Assembly: GCA_019416865.1 (NCBI GenBank)
Contig: DXWL01000021.1
Span: 1-32,314 of the forward strand
Source of the DNA: Fusobacterium sp.
Lineage (GTDB): Bacteria > Fusobacteriota > Fusobacteriia > Fusobacteriales > Fusobacteriaceae
Length of the DNA stretch: 32,314 nucleotides
Reading direction: 5' to 3'
Shown here: piece after piece, positions 6,598-14,640 of the stretch
How the letters are laid out: the number at the start of each line of letters is the position of its first letter
Numbering within the stretch: the first letter of the stretch is position 1
The notes under the pieces: generated by a model
Told to the model about the DNA's origin: nothing
Database searches by the model: none
Seen by the model: only the letters and a program-made list of their open reading frames with translations
Position numbers and translations under genes: made by a program

Positions 6598-6716
6598 ATA
6601 ATTTTTTTTATTTTTTTTATAAACAATCACAAAAAAACTTAATAACAAGCAAAAATAGATTATTCATTCTAATAACTAAAAATTATCATTTTTTAAGTTG
6701 ATTAGTTGTAAATAAT

Positions 6717-9446
6717 TTATAAAAATTCTCCATAATATTTTATATATTTTTTCTTAATAAAAGTTACAAGTATTGTATATGCTACAATAGTTAATAATAA
6801 AAAGAACCAATATATTAATGGTAATTTTACAAGCCCTAAAATAGCAGCAAGAGGAGTATAAGGTAAAATAGAAATTATTCCTATTCCTATCATTGTCATA
6901 AAAAATACACTCTTTGAAGCTCTACTTTGAATAAACGGGATTTTTGAAGTTCTTATCATATGAATAACAAAAGTTTGAGTCCACATTGACTCTATAAACC
7001 ATCCTGTTTGAAACATTGCTTCGTATATCTCACGAGTTCCACCATTAGAAATCATATGATAAGTAAGTCCATCTGATAGCATAGGACAAATAATAAAGTA
7101 CATAATTATATATGTAGTAATATCAAAAATTGAACTTATAGGACCTATCCATAACATAAATTTTCCTATTGATGAAGCATCCCATTTTCTTGGAACTTTT
7201 AAAAACTCTTTATCTACATTATCCCAAGGAATAGCTGTACAGGATAAATCATAAATAAGATTTAAAACAATAAGATGAACACTCATCATAGGAAGAAATG
7301 GAATAAAAGCACTTGCAATAAGAACTGAAAACATATTCCCAAAATTAGATGAAGCTGTCATTTTTATATACTTTATCATATTAGCATATGTCTTTCTTCC
7401 TTCAATTATTCCTTCTTCAAGAACCATTAAATTTTTTTCAAGTAGAATTATATCTGCTGCTTCTTTTGCAATATCAACTGCTGTATCTACTGATATTCCA
7501 ATATCTGCCTCTTTCATAGCTGAAGCATCATTTATTCCATCTCCCATAAATCCAACTACATGCCCTTTATTACGAAGAACTTTTACCACTCTTGTTTTTT
7601 GGGCTGGAGAAAGTTTTGCAAAAACATTAATAGTTTCTGATTTCTCTCCTAGTTCTTCATCTGTCATCTTATCTATATCACTTCCTAAAAGAATTTCATC
7701 TATATTTATTCCAACTTTTCCACAAATACTTTTTGTAACTTGATCATTATCTCCTGTAAGAACTTTTGTTGTTACACCATATTCTTTTAATGCATTTATA
7801 GCAGCGAAAGTTGTTGGTTTTGGAGGATCTAAAAATACAAGATATCCAATAAGAACCATATCTTCTTCATCTTTTACACTAAATTTTCCAATAGGTGAAG
7901 GATTATTTTTCTGTGCTACAGCAATAACTCTAAGTCCATCCTCGTTAAAACTTCTTACTGTATTCATTATTTCTTCTTTAAGATTCTTATCTAAAATTTC
8001 AATTTTTCTATTATACTCTACAAATTTACATATAGATAAAATTTCTTCAACTGCACCTTTTGTTATCATTTGAGTTTTTTTATTTCTATCCTCTATAACA
8101 ACTGTCATACGACGACGAGAAAAATCAAAAGGTATTTCATCTATTTTTGTATATAAATTTTCAATATTTTTTAAAGAAAAATCTTTTATAGATTCCTCAT
8201 TTGTTTTTTCTATTATAGATAAGTCTAAAAGATTTTTAAGTCCTGTTTGAAACCAGCTATTTAGAAATGCATGACGCAGTACACGATTATCTTCTTTTCC
8301 ATGAACATCCATATGATATTCTAAAACTACTTTATCCTGCGTAATTGTTCCTGTTTTATCTGTACATAATATATCTATTGATCCAAAATTTTGAATTGAG
8401 TTAAGATTTTTTATAATTGTTTTTTTCTTTGCCATAGATACAGCACCTTTAGCAAGACTTGTAGTTACAATCATTGGCAGCATTTCTGGAGTAAGCCCAA
8501 CTGCAACTGAAATTGCAAATAATAGAGCTTGTATCCAACTTCCTTTTGTAAAGCCATTTATAAAAAATACAACTGGTACCATTACAAGCATAAAACGAAT
8601 AAGTATCCATGATACAGAATTTACTCCTTTTTCAAAGCTTGAAGCAGGAGAATCTTCTGCTATTAATTCTGCTGTTTTTCCAAAAACAGTGTTATTTCCA
8701 ACTGAAACTACTATTCCTACTGCTGAGCCACTTATAACATTACTTCCCATAAAAAGAATATTTTCTAACTCTGTGATAGATTTTTCTTTTGAATTTGTAC
8801 CTTTTGGAATTTTTTCTACTGGCTCACTCTCTCCTGTAAGAGAAGATTGACTTACAAAAAAATCTTTACTTTGAATAATTCTTACGTCTGCTGGTATCAT
8901 ATCCCCAGCAGCAAAAAATATAATATCTCCAACAACTATATTTTTTATATCTATCTCTTTTTTATCTTCAAAAGCTCTTTTTATAGAAGCTGTTGTTGTT
9001 ATCATAGCTGTAAGTTTTTCTGCTGCATTACTACTTTTACTTTCTTGAATAAAACGTAAAAATCCTGATATTACAACCATTGTTGTAATTATAATAACTG
9101 TAGTATAACTTACATTCTCTGGAGAATTTGTATGCAATGGAATTATTATATCTGTTACTATTGATATAAGAACAAGACAAAATAAAATTGTTGTAAAAGG
9201 ATTTATAAAAGCCTCTGTTATTTTTCTAATAAGGTTTTTCTTCTTCCCGTGTATAATTACATTTTCTCCATATTTCTCTTTATTTTCCTCTACTTGATGT
9301 TCCTCTAATCCATTAAGACTAGAATTAAATTTTTTTAAAACTTCCTCAATTTTTAGAAGAGATAACTCTCTAAAAATATTGTTATCTTCTAATTTTAAAT
9401 TTTTCTTCTCTAACTCTTTTTTAATTTTTCTCATAGTTTTTTTCAT
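6717..9446 (-). CDS. mgtA: Magnesium-importing P-type ATPase (MgtA type)
   Basis: P-type ATPase subtype IIIB that brings Mg2+ into the cell. Key elements, numbered from the upstream ATG at 9452: actuator TGES (206-209), ion-site helix LTPEMLP (320-326), phosphorylated D365 in DKTGTIT, then TGDN, MGDGINDASAMKEADIGISVD, and a C-terminal set of membrane helices. The size is as expected for MgtA/MgtB. Two in-frame ATGs exist (9452 and 9446). GGAGG is only 2 bases from the first and 8 from the second, so I place the start at 9446. Expression is governed by the upstream M-box riboswitch, its terminator and a short leader ORF. Confidence 0.95.
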   Translation of the reverse strand: MKKTMRKIKKELEKKNLKLEDNNIFRELSLLKIEEVLKKFNSSLNGLEEHQVEENKEKYGENVIIHGKKKNLIRKITEAFINPFTTILFCLVLISIVTDIIIPLHTNSPENVSYTTVIIITTMVVISGFLRFIQESKSSNAAEKLTAMITTTASIKRAFEDKKEIDIKNIVVGDIIFFAAGDMIPADVRIIQSKDFFVSQSSLTGESEPVEKIPKGTNSKEKSITELENILFMGSNVISGSAVGIVVSVGNNTVFGKTAELIAEDSPASSFEKGVNSVSWILIRFMLVMVPVVFFINGFTKGSWIQALLFAISVAVGLTPEMLPMIVTTSLAKGAVSMAKKKTIIKNLNSIQNFGSIDILCTDKTGTITQDKVVLEYHMDVHGKEDNRVLRHAFLNSWFQTGLKNLLDLSIIEKTNEESIKDFSLKNIENLYTKIDEIPFDFSRRRMTVVIEDRNKKTQMITKGAVEEILSICKFVEYNRKIEILDKNLKEEIMNTVRSFNEDGLRVIAVAQKNNPSPIGKFSVKDEEDMVLIGYLVFLDPPKPTTFAAINALKEYGVTTKVLTGDNDQVTKSICGKVGINIDEILLGSDIDKMTDEELGEKSETINVFAKLSPAQKTRVVKVLRNKGHVVGFMGDGINDASAMKEADIGISVDTAVDIAKEAADIILLEKNLMVLEEGIIEGRKTYANMIKYIKMTASSNFGNMFSVLIASAFIPFLPMMSVHLIVLNLIYDLSCTAIPWDNVDKEFLKVPRKWDASSIGKFMLWIGPISSIFDITTYIIMYFIICPMLSDGLTYHMISNGGTREIYEAMFQTGWFIESMWTQTFVIHMIRTSKIPFIQSRASKSVFFMTMIGIGIISILPYTPLAAILGLVKLPLIYWFFLLLTIVAYTILVTFIKKKYIKYYGEFL

Positions 9447-9486
9447 TGCCATATCCTCCTTAAATAAAATAGAATTTAAATAATAT

Positions 9487-9588
9487 GGCGCACAACTAAA
9501 AGAACAAAACCTATTATTTATGAGAAAAAATATTACAGATACTGAAAATGTCTGTAATGAAACTATTCTGTTTTTTTAGTTGTATGCC
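9487..9588 (-). repeat. Long inverted repeat enclosing the mgtA leader ORF
   Basis: On the minus strand GGCATACAACTAAAA (9574-9588) and TTTTAGTTGTGCGCC (9487-9501) are complementary at 13 of 15 positions, with one further G-U pair. The stem encloses the 3' part of the 30-codon leader ORF and an inner perfect 8-bp hairpin, ATTACAGA/TCTGTAAT. The 3' arm lies just upstream of the mgtA ribosome site, so translation of the ORF would disrupt the structure. Confidence 0.5.
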
Positions 9589-9606
9589 GCTACTTTCCGT
9601 ATCCAT
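9514..9606 (-). CDS. mgtA leader ORF (MgtL-like candidate)
   Basis: A 30-codon ORF with a strong AAGGAGG ribosome site 8 bases before the ATG, lying between the M-box terminator and mgtA. It starts MDTESSGIQLKKQ and has no proline run. In enterics the mgtA leader encodes MgtL, whose acidic and proline-rich start destabilises ribosomes at low Mg2+. Here only the acidic D2 and E4 recall that, so analogy is by position more than by sequence. Its coding region is one arm of a long inverted repeat. It could also be a small stress protein in its own right. Confidence 0.55.
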   Translation of the reverse strand: MDTESSGIQLKKQNSFITDIFSICNIFSHK

Positions 9607-9642
9607 AACTTTTTCCTCCTTTTTTATAAAAATTTAATAAAT

Positions 9643-9680
9643 AAAAAATTCCACTTCATAGTAATAACGGTGAAATGGAA
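9643..9680 (-). terminator. Expression-platform terminator of the M-box riboswitch
   Basis: On the minus strand TTCCATTTCA pairs with TGAAGTGGAA (one G-U) around a 12-base loop and runs into TTTTTTATTTATT. It lies about 55 bases after the aptamer and before the leader ORF and mgtA. High Mg2+ would be expected to favour it. Confidence 0.75.
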
Positions 9681-9733
9681 TTATAAACCATAAAAACTTC
9701 AGAAATAAAAACAAAAATATCATTTTTTCATTT

Positions 9734-9892
9734 CTGCCACCGTTTGAGCTTTAACTCTGCAGGGCGGTGAAATTGCATTAGATAATACCTTGTTTTCGAT
9801 ATTGCCTGTTCAAACCATCTCATAGTGTCTCCACTATTTCGCGGCAGCAACCCATATCCCTGTAGTAGCCTTACCTACCGGAACTATTCATT
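9734..9892 (-). promoter_or_regulatory. M-box (ykoK) Mg2+ riboswitch aptamer
   Basis: The minus strand shows the conserved M-box order: GGTAGGTAAGGCTACTACAG near the 5' end, GATATGGGTTGCTGCCGC, a TGAACAGG segment, AAGGTATTATCTAATGCA, and the late core CTGCAGAGTTAAAGCTC followed by CGGTGGCAG. These match the known core AGTGCTAAAGCTCTACG and GGTGAGGCTCCTAYA only in part, but the order and spacing fit. Placement directly upstream of an MgtA pump, with a downstream terminator, supports the call. M-box RNAs fold when Mg2+ is plentiful and turn expression off. Confidence 0.85.
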
Positions 9893-9907
9893 TTTTATTC
9901 TACACGC

Positions 9908-9936
9908 ATTATAAATCAATATTTTTTATTTGTCAA
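9908..9936 (-). promoter_or_regulatory. Promoter of the mgtA transcript
   Basis: A full consensus on the minus strand: TTGACA (9931-9936), 17-base spacer, TATAAT (9908-9913). The -35 lies inside the 3' end of an apparent gene remnant. Confidence 0.8.
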
Positions 9937-10078
9937 TTTTTTTATTTTTTACTTCAAAATTGCTTTTTAAAACTTCTTCTAAGGATGCCATAACAGGAAT
10001 TGCTCCTTTTCTTGCTGCCATCTCTATTTTTAGCAGACATAGCTGTAATAAGATTTTTTCAGATTTTAAAATATTTTT
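9926..10078 (-). pseudogene. Possible 3' remnant of a protein gene, family unknown
   Basis: A minus-strand open frame of about 50 codons reads like real protein (MAARKGAIPVMASLEEVL near the middle). It is preceded by a TGA, has no ribosome site at any ATG, and ends inside the mgtA promoter. I cannot assign a family. It may be the tail of a decayed gene or a chance frame. Confidence 0.25.
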
Positions 10079-10127
10079 TCATATTATAGATATTACTTAT
10101 TAAAGGACAACTAGCAATAAAATATGA

Positions 10128-10166
10128 AAAAAGACTGAAAGGTTTTTAACTTCCTTTCAGCCTTTA
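10128..10166 (-). terminator. Terminator of the MORN/HicB envelope operon
   Basis: On the minus strand AAAGGCTGAAAGG pairs with CCTTTCAGTCTTT (one mismatch) around a 10-base loop and runs into TTTTTTCATATTTT. It ends the operon 13197 to 10221. Confidence 0.75.
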
Positions 10167-10220
10167 AAACAATTTAAAAATTAATAATCAATACGAAATT
10201 ATTTACATTCTCAATTTTTA

Positions 10221-10964
10221 TTATTTTACTGTTTCTTTTATAATTTTACCAACTGTATTATATTCTCTGACTTTTCCAGTTTTTTCCCAGTTGTAAATAA
10301 TATAATCTGTTTTTACATTTCCATTGCTGTATCTTTCTAAAATATAAAGTTCTTCTTTTATAGCTCCCTCTCTTGTATATTTTTTAGAAGCTTTCAATTT
10401 TTTATTACTGTCATAAAAATCTTCTTCTATAAGATTATTATTTCTATCAAACTTATTTTTTTGAATAGTATTTATAATTCTTCCATTTTTTATTTCAACA
10501 ACTTCTTGTATATCTCCTGTTCCATAACGAAAAATTGCTGTTCCTGTAAAAAGTTTGTTTGTCAGATAATCATATATATCATCTCCATCAGCATACAAAC
10601 GAAATTGAGCACTTACAGGTTCACCCTTTTTCCCTTCAATCTCTTTCAAAGATGGATATCTTGCTTCATCAGAATCCAGCCATCCATTTCCAGGAAGAAA
10701 ATATTTATATTTTCTTGCAGCATCATCTAGATATTCTGTAATTTTTTCATATTCTTCTCTCTCTTCAACAGCATCACTGTCATTTTTGGCTATATATTTA
10801 TCCAACTCTTCATATATTTTATTTATCTCTTCTCTAGCATCTCTTTTTCTTAAAATTTCAGCATTATAAACAAGAGAAAATTTTTCCTCTCTGCTGAGTT
10901 CTTTAAAATTTCCACAGGAACACATCAAAAAAGCCATTGTCAAAACAACCAATATCTTTTTCAT
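10221..10964 (-). CDS. Lipoprotein with YwqK/MORN-like repeats
   Basis: 247 residues. The N-terminus MKKILVVLTMAFLMCSC has a lipoprotein signal with a probable acylated Cys17 (alternatively Cys15), so it is anchored in the envelope. The C-terminal part (about 150-247) holds loose repeats of the pattern Y-x-x-x-G-x-I/V-K-x-E-x-x-Y, as in the YwqK antitoxin-like/MORN family. It is the last gene of a four-gene operon, 2 bases after the HicB-membrane gene, which implies coupled translation. The first gene of the same operon also carries MORN-type repeats. Function unknown; a structural or protein-binding role in the envelope is plausible. Confidence 0.65.
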   Translation of the reverse strand: MKKILVVLTMAFLMCSCGNFKELSREEKFSLVYNAEILRKRDAREEINKIYEELDKYIAKNDSDAVEEREEYEKITEYLDDAARKYKYFLPGNGWLDSDEARYPSLKEIEGKKGEPVSAQFRLYADGDDIYDYLTNKLFTGTAIFRYGTGDIQEVVEIKNGRIINTIQKNKFDRNNNLIEEDFYDSNKKLKASKKYTREGAIKEELYILERYSNGNVKTDYIIYNWEKTGKVREYNTVGKIIKETVK

Positions 10965-10966
10965 AA

Positions 10967-11824
10967 CTATTCCTCCTCAGCTGTTTTGTTTTTATTTATC
11001 AGCACAAAAGAAATTCCCATTAATACAACAGCAATAAAAAGTCCAAACCATGCATAAGAAAGACCAACATATTTTCTTACTTCACTTTCTATTCTCATAA
11101 TTTGGAAAAATACATATACAAAAGTTACTGCAAATAATCCTGCTGAAATACAAACAGCATTTTTCAGATAGAAATATTTTTTATAAAAAGCTGAGTAAGC
11201 TGTAAATAATCCACTCATAACCATAAGCAATATTACAAATCTTATCATAAATATTCTTCCTGTCATATCTAAAATATCCTTATAAGCTTCCAGTTCTGAA
11301 AGATTAAAAAATCCTATTCTAAGAGTTCCAAAGAAAGGAACATTAGCTCCTACCACAGGAAGAAGAGATGAAACAGCAAATAAAGCTCCTCCTGCTGTAC
11401 CAATAAGATTATAATTTTCCTCTTTTACATTAGTTCCTATCTTGTCTTTTATTACTTCCTCTGATTTTGAATAAATCTTCTCCACATTTTCCTTAAAGGA
11501 TTTATCACGAAGAGCATCAAAGGTATTCTTTAAATTTTCTTTATCTATTATTGGTTTTGAACTGCTTTTTGGAGAGATGAAAATAGTAAATTCTCCCTCT
11601 TGCAATAATTTTTGCACCTGAACTATTCCCATAGGAGCAGGAAGCTCTATTTTTTCATCTTTTAATTCTTGGATTTTTGTATTTAAAATTCCAGATGCTA
11701 CTTTTTCAATGCTTTCCTCTTTCTCTGCCACACTGCTTATTCCTTCAAAATCAGGAAACTTTATCAGAAACTTTTGATTTTCAAGTTGTTTTACCACTGC
11801 TATATATTTTTGAGTTTTTTCCAT
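10967..11824 (-). CDS. HicB-like domain fused to a four-helix membrane domain
   Basis: 285 residues with two clear parts. Residues 1-85 resemble the HicB antitoxin fold: YIAVVKQLENQKFLIKFPDFEG at the start, a helix of the S-x-E-K-V-A-x-x-I-L type, then the IELPAP motif at 59-64. No HicB-type DNA-binding domain follows and no hicA toxin is adjacent. After a charged linker (about 90-138) there are four membrane segments near 140-160, 190-212, 220-243 and 256-277. This pairing is unusual, and the HicB part probably faces the cytoplasm. It is the third gene of the envelope operon, 14 bases after the lipoprotein gene. Function unknown. Confidence 0.6.
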   Translation of the reverse strand: MEKTQKYIAVVKQLENQKFLIKFPDFEGISSVAEKEESIEKVASGILNTKIQELKDEKIELPAPMGIVQVQKLLQEGEFTIFISPKSSSKPIIDKENLKNTFDALRDKSFKENVEKIYSKSEEVIKDKIGTNVKEENYNLIGTAGGALFAVSSLLPVVGANVPFFGTLRIGFFNLSELEAYKDILDMTGRIFMIRFVILLMVMSGLFTAYSAFYKKYFYLKNAVCISAGLFAVTFVYVFFQIMRIESEVRKYVGLSYAWFGLFIAVVLMGISFVLINKNKTAEEE

Positions 11825-11838
11825 TTTATTTTCCCCCT

Positions 11839-12495
11839 CTATCTTTTTATAGTCTGTCTTGTTTGTCTAGGTTTTGGACTTGCAGAATTTACAGTTTCTG
11901 TTTTTTGAGTTTGAAGCTGTTGTTTTTGCACAGGTTTTGCCTGTGTTTTTTGAGCAGAAGATTTTTTTGAAACTGCTGAAGATTTTATATTTCCTGATGA
12001 AGCAATAAGTTTTCCATTCATATAAACACGAGTTCTTATTTGCTCCTGCACAATTCTAAGATCCTTTTTAAAACGATATTCATCATACCATCCTCTTATT
12101 GTATCTGCCCCTGTATTATATACAGTTCTTGAAATTACACCTTTACTTACCATGTTTCCATAAAGATCATATATAGGAAAATCTATTATTATATCCATTT
12201 TTGAATCTGTTTTATTATAAAATACAGCACTGGCTGTTATTTCAATTCCCATATCATCTGCATATTTTATATCAAATTTATAGTTGTCCATCTCAAAATA
12301 TTTTGACTGCGGTACAGCAGGAAATACACACACAGGTTTACTTGCTGCAAGTTTATTCACAAAATCAGATACATTATTTATTCCTGTTTCCAATGTATTT
12401 GAAATTGAACTCATAACATTATTTACATCTGCATTACTGCATCCACCTATACCTAAAGCTAAAAGTAAGTTAAAAAATATAATCGCTTTTTTCAT
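11839..12495 (-). CDS. Lipoprotein with a basic Q/K-rich tail, unknown family
   Basis: 218 residues. Signal peptide MKKAIIFFNLLLALGIGGCS with lipobox LGIGGC, so acylated Cys19. The middle (about 60-165) looks like a beta-sandwich domain (FDIKYADDMGIEITASAVFYN, IIIDFPIYDLYGNMV). The last 45 residues are low-complexity, rich in Lys, Gln, Ser and Thr and strongly basic, perhaps binding peptidoglycan or another anionic polymer. Second gene of the operon, 21 bases after the MORN gene. I do not recognise a family. Confidence 0.65.
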   Translation of the reverse strand: MKKAIIFFNLLLALGIGGCSNADVNNVMSSISNTLETGINNVSDFVNKLAASKPVCVFPAVPQSKYFEMDNYKFDIKYADDMGIEITASAVFYNKTDSKMDIIIDFPIYDLYGNMVSKGVISRTVYNTGADTIRGWYDEYRFKKDLRIVQEQIRTRVYMNGKLIASSGNIKSSAVSKKSSAQKTQAKPVQKQQLQTQKTETVNSASPKPRQTRQTIKR

Positions 12496-12516
12496 AATTT
12501 TCCCCTCTCATAAAAA

Positions 12517-13197
12517 TTATTGTCTTTCCCCATTTACATATTTATAAGTTTCTTTTTTTCCATCTGCATAAATATATTCAGCTTCTCCATCAAGCATACC
12601 ATTTTTATAGCTGTATACTTCTTTATCCCCATTTGAAAAATAATACACAGCCTTTCCTTCAGGAATATCATTTTTATAAATATATTCTTCTCTGTCCCCA
12701 TTATTAAATAGAATTTCTGCTTTACCCTCTTTTATTCCTTTTTTGTATGTATAAGTCTGTTTTACCCCATCAGAATAAAGAAGTTCTGCTTTTCCGTTAT
12801 ATTTATTATTTTTTTCTTTTTCTATTGTTTCTGTTGAAACTACTTTTCCTTTTTCCAGATTAGTAATAATAATTGTTCCGTTTTTCTTATACTCCTTAGT
12901 TCCTATAACTTGTCCTTTGTCATTTTTTATCTCTTCAATTTTTAAACTATCATTTTCTGCCTTAACTCCCTTTACCTTTGCCTCTATTCCTGCCATATCC
13001 AAAGGCTTGTACTCTTTGGCAGTCCTTCTTTCCGACACATTTAAATCATACTGAAAAGTTTTTAAAACATTCTCTACAAAACCAAAATTTTTAGGTTTTT
13101 TCTTAGCAAAGGGATTACCAGATGCCATTCCTGAAATGACCCCAGCTATAAGAATTGCTGTTGTAATTCCGATTAATAACTTTTTCTTTTCATTCAT
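12517..13197 (-). CDS. Membrane-anchored MORN/YwqK-repeat protein
   Basis: 226 residues with an N-terminal hydrophobic helix (about 7-26) acting as signal or anchor. Near-identical repeats of about 23 residues occur at about 134-226: G-K-A-E-x-x-Y-x-x-G-x-x-x-x-Y-x-Y-K-x-G-x-x-x, with last lines EGKAVYYFSNGDKEVYSYKNG and GEAEYIYADGKKETYKYVNG. These are MORN-type beta repeats known for protein or lipid contacts. First gene of the operon, with its own promoter and an AAGGAG site. It probably works with the repeat lipoprotein encoded last in the operon. Confidence 0.7.
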   Translation of the reverse strand: MNEKKKLLIGITTAILIAGVISGMASGNPFAKKKPKNFGFVENVLKTFQYDLNVSERRTAKEYKPLDMAGIEAKVKGVKAENDSLKIEEIKNDKGQVIGTKEYKKNGTIIITNLEKGKVVSTETIEKEKNNKYNGKAELLYSDGVKQTYTYKKGIKEGKAEILFNNGDREEYIYKNDIPEGKAVYYFSNGDKEVYSYKNGMLDGEAEYIYADGKKETYKYVNGERQ

Positions 13198-13248
13198 ATA
13201 AACATCTCCTTGTTAAAATGATAATTTATGAACTTTTTATTTTTTCTT

Positions 13249-13277
13249 ATTATAGCACCGTCTTTATTTTTCATCAA
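13249..13277 (-). promoter_or_regulatory. Promoter of the MORN/HicB envelope operon
   Basis: On the minus strand TTGATG (13272-13277), 17-base spacer, and TATAAT (13249-13254) with an extended TGC element, about 50 bases upstream of the first gene. Confidence 0.65.
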
Positions 13278-13334
13278 GCTATAACTTCTGTTTTTTATGT
13301 AATAAAAAAATTTTTTTATGATAATTTTTTAAAT

Positions 13335-13370
13335 GAAAAAGCCGATATAATTTCTCATATCGGCCTTTTC
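13335..13370. terminator. Terminator after fprA
   Basis: GAAAA-x-GCCGATAT (13335-13348) pairs with ATATCGGC-x-TTTTC (13357-13370). On the minus strand a run of U follows, ending the acyl-CoA dehydrogenase-fprA operon. Confidence 0.7.
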
Positions 13371-13409
13371 ACAGTTTGATATTTTTTAATTTTTACAGTA
13401 AGGTCTTAT

Positions 13410-14612
13410 TTAGTCTTTCATCGAATCTAAGATACTGTCAACTAGCATATCCATTTCATCTTGTTTTTCTTCGTTTAATGATGATACCATAGTCAATCTT
13501 TCATTTATAACAGTCATTTGTTTCATTCCGTCTAAGAATTCTTTCATTAGATCTCCAGATTTACAAGCCCATGATCCATTTTCAACAATGGCTACTGTAC
13601 GATTTTGTACATTTAATGCCTTCATATCCATTAAATAGTTGTGCATCATAGGATATATTCCAAGATTGTATGTTACTGATGCAAGAACTATATGGCTGTA
13701 TTTGAATGTTTCTGAAATAAGTTGTGATACATGAGTATTCGACACATCATACATAACCACATTACTCATTCCTTTTTCCACAAGTTTTGAAGCAAGTACA
13801 GTTGCTGCTGCTTCTGTATTTCCGTACATTGAAGCATATACAATCATAACTCCTTTTTCTTCAGGCTCATATCTGCTCCATTTATCATATTTATCAATAA
13901 AGTATCCAAGGTTTGAACGCCATACAGGACCATGAAGAGGACAAATTATTTTAATATCAATTGTCGCTGCTTTTTTTAGAAGTGCCTGTACATGAGGTCC
14001 ATATTTTCCAACTATATTTGTATAGTATCTTCTTGCATCATCAATCCAATCTCTGTCAAAGTTTACTTCGTCATTGAAAAGTTTTCCGTCAAGTGCCCCG
14101 AATGATCCGAAAGCATCAGCTGCAAAAAGAACTCCGTTTGTTGTATCAAATGTTACCATAGCTTCTGGCCAGTGTACCATTGGTGCTGATACAAAGACAA
14201 CATTATGTTTTCCGAAAGATTTAGTATCTCCCTCTTTTACAACCTCTTTTCTGTCTTCTACATCAAAACCAAATTGGTGCATAAGCATAAATGCTTTTTC
14301 TGTACTGATTACTTTTACTTCAGGATAACGAAGAAGTATTTCTTCAATAGAAGCTGCATGGTCTGGTTCCATATGGTTGATTACCATATAATCAAGTTTT
14401 CTTCCTCCAAGTACTGCCTCTACATTTTCTAAAAACTGACGGCATACAGCCCAGTCTACAGTATCAAATAAAACTGTTTTCTTATCCATTAATAAATATG
14501 AGTTATATGAAACCCCACGAGATATAGGGTGTATATTTTCAAAAAGATTTAAACGGTGCTCATTCGCTCCTACCCAGAATAAATCCTCAGTTACTTTTCT
14601 TACACAATGCAT
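13410..14612 (-). CDS. fprA: Flavodiiron protein (FprA-type O2/NO reductase)
   Basis: 400 residues. Reduces O2 to water, or NO to N2O, protecting anaerobes. The N-terminal metallo-beta-lactamase-like domain has all diiron ligands: H80-x-E82-x-D84-H85, H147, D166 and H227. The C-terminal flavodoxin domain starts at about 254 with the FMN loop YASMYGNTEAAA and continues through SVTYNLGIYP. There is no fused rubredoxin, so electrons must arrive from a partner. The gene just upstream in the same operon ends in a rubredoxin domain, a natural donor. The gap between the two genes is 28 bases with a GGAGG site. Confidence 0.92.
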   Translation of the reverse strand: MHCVRKVTEDLFWVGANEHRLNLFENIHPISRGVSYNSYLLMDKKTVLFDTVDWAVCRQFLENVEAVLGGRKLDYMVINHMEPDHAASIEEILLRYPEVKVISTEKAFMLMHQFGFDVEDRKEVVKEGDTKSFGKHNVVFVSAPMVHWPEAMVTFDTTNGVLFAADAFGSFGALDGKLFNDEVNFDRDWIDDARRYYTNIVGKYGPHVQALLKKAATIDIKIICPLHGPVWRSNLGYFIDKYDKWSRYEPEEKGVMIVYASMYGNTEAAATVLASKLVEKGMSNVVMYDVSNTHVSQLISETFKYSHIVLASVTYNLGIYPMMHNYLMDMKALNVQNRTVAIVENGSWACKSGDLMKEFLDGMKQMTVINERLTMVSSLNEEKQDEMDMLVDSILDSMKD

Positions 14613-14640
14613 ATTTTTCAGCCTCCTCCAATTTTAATTA

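Noticed and set aside
6391..6648. 85-codon minus-strand open frame downstream of mgtA
   Set aside because: No ribosome site. It runs through a consensus promoter, a strong terminator and the asnA -35 element; a non-coding RNA explains the region better.
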